64,000 nucleotides of DNA, taken from the NCBI GenBank assembly GCA_947445035.1, contig CANFCK010000003.1, forward strand, positions 1 through 64,000, in the 5' to 3' direction. The position numbers and the translations under genes were made by a program. Positions within the stretch are counted from its first letter, which is position 1; every line of letters starts with the position of its first letter. The notes below the pieces were generated by a model. That model worked only from the letters and a program-made list of their open reading frames with translations, was not told the origin of the DNA and did no database searches. The DNA is from Deltaproteobacteria bacterium. Its GTDB lineage: Bacteria; Myxococcota_A; UBA796; SXON01. Of this stretch, positions 52,474-60,878 are shown piece after piece.

Positions 52474-53763
52474 ATGCTGCTGTCGTTGTTGACCACACTC
52501 GCGCTGGCGGGGGAGGAGCCGGACGTACTCGTGGTCGGGGTCCATCTCCCAGGTCTGGTAGGCGAGGCGGCGATGGCCGCGGCGGCCCTGCTCGAGGCTA
52601 CTCTGGACGAGCGCGCCACGGTCGATGCCTTTTCTCCGCGGCAGGTGGCGAAGCGCATTCGCGGTCGCGAGGCGATCATCCTCGAAACCTTCGCCCTCGG
52701 GCCGGGACGGGAGCGCCTTAAGGAGGCGCGGCTTTTGTACGACCGCGCCCAGGTCGAAGAAGCGCAGCCCATCGCCGAAGACGCCGTCAGCCTGTTGCAG
52801 AAAGGGATGGCCGTCAGCACGTCCACCCGTGACTTGCTCGATGCGCAGGTGCTGCTCGGCATGATCCGCATCGCCCTGGGTGACGAAAAGGGGGCGACGA
52901 GCGCGTTTCGCAAGGCCGCGGCAATGGACCTTGACCGTGAGCTGGACGCCGTGAACCACCCTCCCCGGGTCATCGAACTCTACGACGCAGCGCGGGGCGA
53001 TCTTTCGCGGCGGGCGGTCGCGACGGTCACGGTGCAGACGTCGGTCGGCGCGACCATTTTCGTCGACGGCGGGGAGCTCGGCGTCGCGCCGGTCAACGAC
53101 CTCCGCCTAGTCCCTGGAGAACACTTCTTCCTAATACGAGCCGCCGGCGGCGCCTCGTCGTTCCAGGCGCTGACCGTCACCCCGGGCGAAGAGCGAATTC
53201 TCGACATCGCGCTCCAGTCGCAGGGACTGGGCTTGGCGGCGACGGACAACCCTGGCCGCTCGCGGCAGGTGAAGGACCTCTACCGCGCCCTCGGCGAGTA
53301 CGACGATGGCGTGGCGGTTTTGCTCGCCGGTCAAATCCCAGGGGGGCAGGTCGGCGTCCAGCTGTATGCGCCCCGTTCCGGCAACTTCTCGAGGGTCCTG
53401 ACCGCTGATCCCGGGGACGATCCGATGGGAGCGCTGACCGACCTGCTGCCCACCGTCGGCACCTACCTCGCAGAAAATGGCGACATTCGCGCGGACCGCG
53501 TCGGCGCGCAGGTACTGGCCCTGGACATCGGCCACAACAGCGTGCTGGCCGGGCTTCTCTTCGATCCACAGCCGATCGAGGAGGCCGCCGCCGCGCCGGT
53601 GATCGTCAAGAAGGGCGTGCCGTGGTGGGTCTGGGCGGGAACCGGCGCCGTCGTCGCCGGCGCGGGCGCGACGGTCGCGGTGGTGCTTTTGCAGCCCACG
53701 GACGGGCCGGGTGGAGGCGAGGATCCCGACCAGGGGACGATCGTGCTCGGGCCGATGCCGTAG
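52474..53763 (+). CDS. Envelope protein with PEGA domain and C-terminal membrane helix
   Basis: The product is 429 residues with the short signal MLLSLLTTLALA. Residues ~50-165 are helical and TPR-like (EEAQPIAEDAVSLLQKGMAV, LGDEKGATSAFRKAAAMDL). A PEGA domain follows (ATVTVQTSVGATIFVDGGEL, LGVAPVNDLRLVPGEH). A hydrophobic helix near residue ~395 (WWVWAGTGAVVAGAGATVAV) leaves a short C-terminal tail. This TPR-PEGA-TM layout is common in Myxococcota envelope proteins of unknown function. Confidence 0.82.
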   Translation: MLLSLLTTLALAGEEPDVLVVGVHLPGLVGEAAMAAAALLEATLDERATVDAFSPRQVAKRIRGREAIILETFALGPGRERLKEARLLYDRAQVEEAQPIAEDAVSLLQKGMAVSTSTRDLLDAQVLLGMIRIALGDEKGATSAFRKAAAMDLDRELDAVNHPPRVIELYDAARGDLSRRAVATVTVQTSVGATIFVDGGELGVAPVNDLRLVPGEHFFLIRAAGGASSFQALTVTPGEERILDIALQSQGLGLAATDNPGRSRQVKDLYRALGEYDDGVAVLLAGQIPGGQVGVQLYAPRSGNFSRVLTADPGDDPMGALTDLLPTVGTYLAENGDIRADRVGAQVLALDIGHNSVLAGLLFDPQPIEEAAAAPVIVKKGVPWWVWAGTGAVVAGAGATVAVVLLQPTDGPGGGEDPDQGTIVLGPMP

Positions 53764-53773
53764 GCAGAAGGCC

Positions 53774-54367
53774 TCAGTCGCGACCGCGCAACCACCCGCC
53801 CATGCGAATCTCCAGGGCGGCTCGGACACTGTGCGGCAGCGGTCGGATTGCGGTTTCCAGCGCGGTGAACGCGCGTTCGGTGCGCGCCTCTCGAGCCACC
53901 GCCGCAGCGGACGGCTCTCCCTCGGCGATCCACTCCCGCTCGTGCGCATTGGCCCAACGCCACATCGCGTGCGGCGCGTGCACCTCGGCCCGCGCCCCGG
54001 CCTCGGCGAAGAGCCGGCGCGACCGGGCAACGTGGTAGCCCGCGGTGAGCACGAGGCCCCGTCGGACCCGTCGCTCGTCGAAGCAGGCGGTGCCCAGCAC
54101 AGCCTCCTCGCGGGTGCTGCGTGTCAGGTCCCGCCGCAAGATCTTGGTCGAATCCACGCCCAGCTCACCGAGGAGCCCGACAACCAGCGCCGAGCCGCTG
54201 CGCTCCTGACCGCGAAGGTGCGCCTCAAGCGTGATGACACACGCCGCACCCGCCCGGAGCGCCGCGGCGGCAGCGGCCGCGCGCGCCCGCAGCTCCCTGA
54301 GCGCGCGATCGGGCTCGCGCCGAAGCTCCTTCCCGAGAATCAGGACCGCATCGAAGTCAAACGACAC
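53774..54367 (-). CDS. YdcF/DUF218-like protein
   Basis: From the GTG at 54367 the product is 197 residues. FDAVLILGKELRREPDRALR, GLVLTAGYHVARSRRLFAEA and TRSTREEAVLGT match the DUF218 fold (YdcF/SanA/ElyC), whose members bind nucleotide-like or lipid phosphates and act in envelope biogenesis. It lacks the N-terminal membrane helix of SanA/ElyC, like YdcF. Longer in-frame starts exist (54454) but add low-complexity residues. It is tail to tail with the PEGA gene (10-bp gap). Confidence 0.82.
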   Translation of the reverse strand: MSFDFDAVLILGKELRREPDRALRELRARAAAAAAALRAGAACVITLEAHLRGQERSGSALVVGLLGELGVDSTKILRRDLTRSTREEAVLGTACFDERRVRRGLVLTAGYHVARSRRLFAEAGARAEVHAPHAMWRWANAHEREWIAEGEPSAAAVAREARTERAFTALETAIRPLPHSVRAALEIRMGGWLRGRD

Positions 54368-54425
54368 CGCAGGAACTAACGTCCCCGTCCCCACTTTCCG
54401 ATCCCCGGTGCAGAGGCCCCCCCCA

Positions 54426-55034
54426 ATGCTCCTCGCCCTGCTGCTTTCAGCCACCGCGGCCGAGCCCGCACCGCTCCCCGCCCTCGCCTACAACAGCGAG
54501 CTTGAGGTGGAGATGCCCGCGGTGCACATCCGCGCGAGCCCGCTGGCGCTGACGCCTTGGCGCACCCTCGCCGACGGCATGGCGGCCGAACTGGCCCTCT
54601 CAGCCCATGGCATTCGGGTGGAGGACGCCTCGGTCGTTCGCATCGAGGACAGCCACGGCAGGACGCGAGTCTCCTGGACGGAGCTATCGACCGGGCAGAT
54701 GCGCTTGCGTACCGACAAAGCGCACGGACCGACGGTGTGCTCCGCAACCGTCCGCGGCGGCATCTGGAGTGGAAGCGGCTCGGTGGCGGTCTATGCGCCT
54801 ACCCCCGGAAGGGAGGAGGCCGTGGGAGACGATCTCGGCTTCCTGCTGATCGAGGACCACCCCAAGATCGGCGCGCTGGTGGCGCTGTCTCCGGGGGACT
54901 CGGTAACCGTGGTCAACGTGCGCAAGGCGGGGGTGATGCTACGCGAGTGGGTCGAAGTTGCGCGGGCCGCGGGGTCGGTCAGCGTCGACCGGAAGCCGTC
55001 TGGCGAACGAATCTGCTACCACGACGCGGGGTAG
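54426..55034 (+). CDS. Exported protein of unknown function
   Basis: The ATG at 54426 gives 202 residues starting MLLALLLSATAAEPAP, a short signal peptide. The mature protein looks beta-rich (VRGGIWSGSGSVAVYAPT, GALVALSPGDSVTVVNVR), somewhat like SAF/FlgA-type domains: the segment ALVALSPGDSVTVVNVRKAG near the C-terminus is typical of FlgA, but no flagellar gene is nearby. It is divergent from the YdcF-like gene by 58 bp. Confidence 0.68.
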   Translation: MLLALLLSATAAEPAPLPALAYNSELEVEMPAVHIRASPLALTPWRTLADGMAAELALSAHGIRVEDASVVRIEDSHGRTRVSWTELSTGQMRLRTDKAHGPTVCSATVRGGIWSGSGSVAVYAPTPGREEAVGDDLGFLLIEDHPKIGALVALSPGDSVTVVNVRKAGVMLREWVEVARAAGSVSVDRKPSGERICYHDAG

Positions 55035-55065
55035 CCGCGGGGCCGAGACGGGGTACATCGCGGCG

Positions 55066-56712
55066 ATGAACGCCGCCGACACCGCCCGTGACGCCTTCGC
55101 CGCCTGGCGAGCCGAGCTGCGCACCAACGCCTGGGACGCCGACCCCCACCTACGGTCGCTCCTGGCCCGGTTCGGCCGCGGGTCTACGGACATGCTGCGT
55201 ACCTTTGGAGGGCAGGTCGCGGGCGAGATCGACGGCTGGGCGAAGGAGACCAATCGCGACAGCGGCTTGCCCCAGCTTCGCCGCTTCGACGCCATGGGCC
55301 GACGGACGGAGCAGGCGGTTTTTCATCCGGACTACCACGCGATCGGCCGGCTGGCTTACCGCACCGGTCTGATGGGGCTCTACGCCGAACGGGGTCGCGA
55401 GCTGGAAACGCTTGCATTCACCTATCTACTGGGCCAGAACGGCGAAGCAGGGCATACCTGTCCCCACGCCTGCACCGCAGGGATGATCAAGAGCGTACAG
55501 GCTGCGGGTCACGATGCGGCCGGGGGGGACGTGCCCCCGGGCAGCGTCTCCGAAACGCAGGCCAACGCCTGGCTGGAGCGGCTCTACGATCCTGACTACG
55601 ACACGCATTTCCATGGGTCACAGTTCCTGACCGAGGTGCAGGGAGGCTCTGACGTGGGCAGCAACGCCCTGGTCGCCCGGCTCGACGGCGATCGGTGGCG
55701 CCTCAGCGGCGAGAAGTGGTTCTGCTCGGTCGTTGATGCCCAGCTTTTCCTGGTCACCGCGCGCCCGGAGGGAGCGCCCCCAGGCACGGGCGGACTCGGC
55801 GCCTTCGTCGTGCCACGGCACCGGAAAAACGGGGAGCCAAACGGTTTTGCGATCCGCCGGCTCAAAGACAAGCTCGGAACGCGGTCGATGGCGAGCGCAG
55901 AGCTGGACTTTTCCGATGCGGAGGGGTGGCGGGTCGGCGACTTCCGCCGCACGGTGGACATCGTCCTGAACACCTCACGGATCTACAACGCGGTCGTCGC
56001 TGCGGGGATGATGCAGCGCGCCTGGCGAGAAGCCTCTTCTTATGCCCGACATCGCCTGGCGTTCGGCCAGCCGATCCGCGACTTCCCGGTCATCGCCCGC
56101 ATCCTCGCGGGGCTACAGACCGAAGCTCACGCCGCCCGGGCCAGCACCTTCTGGGTGGCGGACATGGCCGACCGCGCTGCCACGGGCCGGGCGCAAGAGC
56201 ACGAGGCGGACGCGTTCCGCATGCTGGTGAACCTCAACAAGATGTGGACCGCGCTGGCCTGCCCCGCGATGATTCGGCGCGCGATCGAGGTCCTCGGCGG
56301 CAACGGTGCCATCGAGGAATTCAGCGTGCTCCCACGTTTGCTTCGCGACTCGATCGTGGTGGAGGCCTGGGAGGGCGGGCACGGCGTACTTTGTGCACAG
56401 CTGCTCCGCGACAGTCAGCGGCTACGGCTGCACGAGCCGATGTTCGCGCTCTTGGAGTCGCTCCCTGGCGGGGAGTTCGGCCCGATCCGGGCGCGGTGGG
56501 AAACACTGGTGAGCCGGCCCGAGGCCGACGCCGCCTGGCATCTCCGCGACCTCGTCGACGAGATGCGGATTGAGGTGCAGAGCGCGCTGTTGCTGGGGGA
56601 GGAGGGCGCAACCGCGCAGACCTGCGGTCGGCACCTTCGCGCCACCGAGCGGCGCGGCGCGGATCCCCTGGCGGACCGTGGCCTGGCCGAGCGGGTTCTG
56701 GCGCTGCGGTAG
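55066..56712 (+). CDS. Acyl-CoA dehydrogenase, AidB-like
   Basis: The ATG at 55066 gives 548 residues, the AidB-like length (ordinary acyl-CoA dehydrogenases are ~380). It has FLTEVQGGSDVGSNALVA and the FAD-domain start WRLSGEKWFCS, then IRRLKDKLGTRSMASAELDF and QLLRDS; the C-terminal EVLGGNGAIEEFSVLPRLLR and DSIVVEAWEGGHGV match AidB, including the loop that holds its FAD site. AidB protects against alkylation damage in E. coli, but most homologues are of unknown substrate. Ordinary dehydrogenase activity on acyl-CoA is possible. Confidence 0.9.
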   Translation: MNAADTARDAFAAWRAELRTNAWDADPHLRSLLARFGRGSTDMLRTFGGQVAGEIDGWAKETNRDSGLPQLRRFDAMGRRTEQAVFHPDYHAIGRLAYRTGLMGLYAERGRELETLAFTYLLGQNGEAGHTCPHACTAGMIKSVQAAGHDAAGGDVPPGSVSETQANAWLERLYDPDYDTHFHGSQFLTEVQGGSDVGSNALVARLDGDRWRLSGEKWFCSVVDAQLFLVTARPEGAPPGTGGLGAFVVPRHRKNGEPNGFAIRRLKDKLGTRSMASAELDFSDAEGWRVGDFRRTVDIVLNTSRIYNAVVAAGMMQRAWREASSYARHRLAFGQPIRDFPVIARILAGLQTEAHAARASTFWVADMADRAATGRAQEHEADAFRMLVNLNKMWTALACPAMIRRAIEVLGGNGAIEEFSVLPRLLRDSIVVEAWEGGHGVLCAQLLRDSQRLRLHEPMFALLESLPGGEFGPIRARWETLVSRPEADAAWHLRDLVDEMRIEVQSALLLGEEGATAQTCGRHLRATERRGADPLADRGLAERVLALR

Positions 56713-56822
56713 CGCCGACGCGTGAAACGGGCGATCTTGGTCGCACGTTCGGGTGTTCGATGTTCCTGCAACCCTCCCGCCTGCGCCTCGCCGTGCTGAC
56801 CAGTCTTGATAGCCCCCGAAGC

Positions 56823-59474
56823 ATGCACCGCCTCGCCCTCCTCGCCGTCCTCGCCCTCCTCGCGTGTCCCGAGCCTGAGCCGCCGCCGACCCCGACCGGA
56901 GACAACCTCTTCCTCCACGGCTGTCCCACCGAGGGTCAGGCCACCGCCCGGGCCCTGGTGGACGCGCAGGAGCGCCCCTGGGGCATCGAAGCACTCGCGC
57001 AACCGGGGGACGTCCTGCTGATGAACGAGCACGCCGCGTTCGTGATCCAGGGGGTCGATGCGCCGAGGACCTACTACCACTACGGAGGCGCTCCCATCGA
57101 TGCAGTAGCGCTCCGTGGCTGCGACCAGGCCGGCCCCGAGCTCTTCGAGGAGTTGGGGTTCATCGTCGGCCAGCTCGATCTCAGCGATTTCAACGCGTCG
57201 ACGCTGCATCAGGTCCGTGGCAAAAGCATCGAGGTGGTCAACGACGGCGCCGACGGGAAGGACGCGGTCGTCGAGGTCCACGCCACCGACGACCGCTTCT
57301 GGCTGGTGGAGCTGACCCTGGTTCGCAACGTCTGGGAGTCCGGCGGTCGCAAGGAGTTGGGACATCTCTTCGGGGTCGACGTGACCCTGCGGTACACGCT
57401 GCAGCCAAACGCCAAGGCCCTTCAGATGGACGTTGTCCTGGGAGGAACCCCGGTGACCGACGGCTTTCTGGTCGGCGCCCTGGTCTTTCCTTCCGACGAG
57501 CTGGCGGTCAGCACGTTTTCGACCGGTGAGCTGTCGACCGGCGGGTTTTCCCTCGACGTCGGCGTGCCGTGGCTGGGCATGGCGGGCGCCTCCGGCTCGC
57601 AGGCGGTGGCGATGCCGGACTCGACCATGGCCTACACCGAAGTCAGCGGGGTGCGCGCGCTCCTCGACCTCAAACAAGCGGTCGAGCCGCTCTTGGTGAA
57701 CGGGGCAGCAACCCCGCCGACGACCAGATTCCTTCTCAGCGTGGGCGCGACCGACGGTGCCAGCGCCAGCGCAGGGCTGGAGCCGTGGATGGGTTCGCTG
57801 GCGGAGGATGGCGCCTGGGCCGCGGTCAGCGGGACGGTGTCGGACGGAAGCGGTCCCGTCGCCGGCGCCACCGTTTTGGTGGAAGCGACGACGGCTACCG
57901 GGATCGAAGGGGTCGTAGAGACCCTGGTCACCGACACCAACGGCCACTTTTCGGGGCGGAGCATCCATTACAGCTCGGCGTGGACCCTCACCGCGACCGG
58001 CGACGGACGCGACAACGGACCGGGGGTCACCGCGGAGCCCGGCACACCGGCGGCGCTCCAGATCGGCGGGACGGGAGCGCTCGTCCTCGACGTGGTGGAC
58101 GGCGAGGGCGTCGCAATTCCGGTCCGGGTCGCGCTCGAACGGGACGACGGCGCCCGGCGGGTGCTCTACGCCCTGCCCGGCGAGACCCTTGCGGTGCCGC
58201 CCGGAACCTGGGCGGCCACGCTCACCCGCGGGTACGAGTACACCATCGCCCATGAGACGGTCACCGTCCCCGAGGATGGCAGCACCACGCTTTCAGCGAT
58301 GCTCGAACAGGTTATCGACACGACGGGGTGGGCGTCGGTCGACACCCACGTGCACGCCGAGGGCAGCGCCGACAGCACCACGCGCGCGGCGGACCGCTTC
58401 CGAACCTCCGCCGCGTCGGGACTCGACGTCACCGTCAACACCGATCACGAAGCGATCATCGACATGGCCGCGTATGTCGATGGCGAAGGCCTCGCCGACT
58501 GGGTCAGCTACGGCCTCGGCAGCGAGATCACCGGCTCGATCCCGGAACATGTCAACGCGTGGCCGTTCCCGCCCGAGCCCGCTGACCCCCGCGGCAATCC
58601 GGTGCGTTGGTACGAGCTTGGCCTTGGCGGCATGTACGCGGCCGCTCGCGAGCGGGGCGCCCGCGTGGTCCAACTCAACCACTCGCGCGTCAACGGCGAG
58701 TGCGGAATCCTGTGCATCCTCGACTGGGACAGGGGCGCCGACGACCCCGCCACGAGCGACCCGGAGGCGCTGGCCCTCCCCGCGGGAACCGAAATCTGGT
58801 CCTGGGACTTCGACACCTTCGAGCTGATCAACGGCCTGCGCTCACCGCTTCTGGACCCCGAGGACCCGCGCCACACCGGGGCGCTCCACGACTGGCTCGC
58901 CTTCCTCAACCTCGGCCACCGGGTCACCGCGGTTGCGGTCACCGACGTCCACGGGCTTCAAATCCCCGGGGAACCTCGGGTGTACGCCCAGGTGACCGAC
59001 GACACGCCGGGCGTCGTGACCGCGGACGACGTCGCCGATGGTGAGCTGGACGGTGCTGCCGTGCTTTCAGCGGGGGCCTTCGCCACGGTGAGCATCGGGG
59101 GATTCGGACCCGGAGGCCTGGCGAGCGCCCTGGACGGCGCGGCCACGCTGGTGGTGTCGGTCCAGGCGCTTCGGGAGGTCGACGTCGCTACCGTGTACGT
59201 GCTCGTAAACTGCGATCTGGTCGCCATCGTCGAGACGACAGCGCCACACGAAGTGCAGAAGCTGAGCGCCAGCCTTCCCTTGTCTTTCGACGCCGACGCC
59301 CACGTGGTCACCCTCGGTTTCGGGACCGAGCCGATGCCCGAAGGGCTGGAGGACTACGATCCGCTCAACGTGCCCCGCTTCGTGACCAACGCGATCTACG
59401 TCGACGCAGACGGCGACGGCGCCTGGACTCCGCCCGGGGCAAAAACCTGCGAGACCGGGCGCTTCGTCCAGTGA
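56823..59474 (+). CDS. Large lipoprotein with CehA/McbA-like (PHP) metallohydrolase domain
   Basis: The ATG at 56823 gives 883 residues, MHRLALLAVLALLAC, with Cys15 lipidated. The N-terminal 330 residues are beta-rich and unassigned. Residues ~335-440 resemble a carboxypeptidase regulatory-like fold (VSGTVSDGSGPVAGATVLVE). From ~500, VDTHVHAEGSADS, DVTVNTDHEAIID, VVQLNHSRVNG and VAVTDVHGL carry the His/Asp ligands of PHP-type CehA/McbA hydrolases. It probably acts at the cell surface. Two PHP-like surface proteins therefore lie in this window (the other at 39996). Substrate unknown. A convergent gene begins 5 bp after its stop. Confidence 0.85.
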   Translation: MHRLALLAVLALLACPEPEPPPTPTGDNLFLHGCPTEGQATARALVDAQERPWGIEALAQPGDVLLMNEHAAFVIQGVDAPRTYYHYGGAPIDAVALRGCDQAGPELFEELGFIVGQLDLSDFNASTLHQVRGKSIEVVNDGADGKDAVVEVHATDDRFWLVELTLVRNVWESGGRKELGHLFGVDVTLRYTLQPNAKALQMDVVLGGTPVTDGFLVGALVFPSDELAVSTFSTGELSTGGFSLDVGVPWLGMAGASGSQAVAMPDSTMAYTEVSGVRALLDLKQAVEPLLVNGAATPPTTRFLLSVGATDGASASAGLEPWMGSLAEDGAWAAVSGTVSDGSGPVAGATVLVEATTATGIEGVVETLVTDTNGHFSGRSIHYSSAWTLTATGDGRDNGPGVTAEPGTPAALQIGGTGALVLDVVDGEGVAIPVRVALERDDGARRVLYALPGETLAVPPGTWAATLTRGYEYTIAHETVTVPEDGSTTLSAMLEQVIDTTGWASVDTHVHAEGSADSTTRAADRFRTSAASGLDVTVNTDHEAIIDMAAYVDGEGLADWVSYGLGSEITGSIPEHVNAWPFPPEPADPRGNPVRWYELGLGGMYAAARERGARVVQLNHSRVNGECGILCILDWDRGADDPATSDPEALALPAGTEIWSWDFDTFELINGLRSPLLDPEDPRHTGALHDWLAFLNLGHRVTAVAVTDVHGLQIPGEPRVYAQVTDDTPGVVTADDVADGELDGAAVLSAGAFATVSIGGFGPGGLASALDGAATLVVSVQALREVDVATVYVLVNCDLVAIVETTAPHEVQKLSASLPLSFDADAHVVTLGFGTEPMPEGLEDYDPLNVPRFVTNAIYVDADGDGAWTPPGAKTCETGRFVQ

Positions 59475-59478
59475 GCGC

Positions 59479-60819
59479 CTACAAACGATAGTGCATGGTG
59501 TAGGCGGCCAGTAGCCCCTCTTGATCAGCGCGAATCGCCCGAATCTCCAGGCCGGTGTGCTCGCGGACGGCCGCCAACGCCTTGGTGTTGAGCGGGTCCT
59601 GGAGGGCCACCACCAGCACCTCGCCGTCACGCCGCACGGGCACGACCAGGTACTGGCGGACAAGCCAGGTTGGGAGCAGGTCCAGCACCTTGGGGTCCAA
59701 GCGTGTGCGCTCCAGATCAATATCGGGAGGCGGAGGCGCTTGATCCTCGTCTGAAACCGCGTTGCCAGCGCCCTCGAAGACCGATCCAACCGGAATCTCG
59801 GGCCCGGCGAGCGCGGTCCCCGGGGCGGGCAGCGAGGGCGGGGGCGGGGCCAGGGCGGTCGCTCGGTCCGGCAAGGCGGCCTCGCCGGAAGACTTCGGTG
59901 CCGGGGACCGCTGGCGCTGCACCGGCGCAGCGGCGGGCGTCGGCAGCGGGACTGCAGCCGCCGGCAGCGTCGCCGCCAGGGTGAGGTCGACCGTGGGCGC
60001 GTCCGCCTCCAGCACGGCCCGGCCAGGTACCGGTCGCCCGGAAAAAACCGCTGTTCTCTTGCCCAAGAACGCGGCGAGCCCCTCCTTGGCATCCGGAGAC
60101 GTGAAGAGCCGCTGCTGAAGCTCACGTTCGAGCGCGAGCCCGCTCTCCAACGGCAAGTCACTCCCGGCGACCACCGCGCGCTTGATGAGGCCGACGGCAC
60201 CCGCGGCGCGCGTCGGCGCACAGAAGCTGCGGGCGTACTTCAGCACTTCTTGCCACCAGTCATCGGCGGGCAACACGTGGTGGACGAGCCCCATCGCCGC
60301 CGCCTCTTCCACGGCGAGATTGCGGCCCTCCACCATCAGCTGCATGGCCCGGGCGCGGCCGATGATCCTCGACAAACGCTGTGTTCCGCCCGTTCCTGGC
60401 AGGACACCCAGGGCCACCTCTGGCAAGCCCACCAGGTTCGGCTTGGCCCCCGACTCCTTCCCGATGCGAAGGTCGCACGCCAACGCAATCTCCAACCCAC
60501 CGCCGACACAGTGCCCGTTGAGCGCCGCGATCACCAGCTTGGGCGTGTTCTCAAGGCGCAGGAGGGTTTCGTTCGCGTACAGGCAGAAGTAATACTTTTC
60601 TTCTGGCTCCAGACCCTGGAGGTAGCCGATGTCCGCGCCGGCGCAGAAGAAACGGTCGCCCGCGCCGCGAAGCACGATGACGTCGATGGCGACGTCCATC
60701 CGCACGTCGCACACGTGTGCATCCAGCTCACGATGCATCGCGTAGCTGTAACCGTTGGCGGGGGCATTGTTGAGGGTGAGCACGGCGACGCGATCGACGT
60801 CTTGGCGGTGTACGAGCAT
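59479..60819 (-). CDS. Crotonase-like enoyl-CoA hydratase fused to an MshEN/T2SSE_N-like domain
   Basis: The product is 446 residues. Residues 1-~265 are an enoyl-CoA hydratase/isomerase: RFFCAGADIG and NGHCVGGGLE (oxyanion hole), with both catalytic-type Glu kept (E110 in GGGLE, E134 in GLPEVALG). A Pro/Ala-rich linker (~275-365) follows. The last ~70 residues, LDPKVLDLLPTWLVRQYLVV then PVRRDGEVLVVALQDPLNTK and LAAVREHTGLEIRAI, match the conserved half of the PilB/GspE N-terminal domain (PF05157). The RLGxx(L) repeat that binds c-di-GMP in MshE is not seen. The domain may place the enzyme or bind a ligand; no secretion genes are near. It lies tail to tail with the CehA/McbA-like gene. Confidence 0.88.
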   Translation of the reverse strand: MLVHRQDVDRVAVLTLNNAPANGYSYAMHRELDAHVCDVRMDVAIDVIVLRGAGDRFFCAGADIGYLQGLEPEEKYYFCLYANETLLRLENTPKLVIAALNGHCVGGGLEIALACDLRIGKESGAKPNLVGLPEVALGVLPGTGGTQRLSRIIGRARAMQLMVEGRNLAVEEAAAMGLVHHVLPADDWWQEVLKYARSFCAPTRAAGAVGLIKRAVVAGSDLPLESGLALERELQQRLFTSPDAKEGLAAFLGKRTAVFSGRPVPGRAVLEADAPTVDLTLAATLPAAAVPLPTPAAAPVQRQRSPAPKSSGEAALPDRATALAPPPPSLPAPGTALAGPEIPVGSVFEGAGNAVSDEDQAPPPPDIDLERTRLDPKVLDLLPTWLVRQYLVVPVRRDGEVLVVALQDPLNTKALAAVREHTGLEIRAIRADQEGLLAAYTMHYRL

Positions 60820-60878
60820 CCGGACCTCTGACCCCCGAAGGCTATCCCAGGCCGGGCGCCGGCAGGGTACGAAGGCTG

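Noticed and set aside
56415..58253. Leftward 612-codon open frame
   Set aside because: Antisense to the AidB-like and CehA/McbA-like genes, no recognisable domain, typical GC-rich shadow.
59479..59700. c-di-GMP binding by the crotonase C-terminal domain
   Set aside because: The RLGxx(L) repeat motif of MshE is not present in the visible domain, so this function is not claimed.
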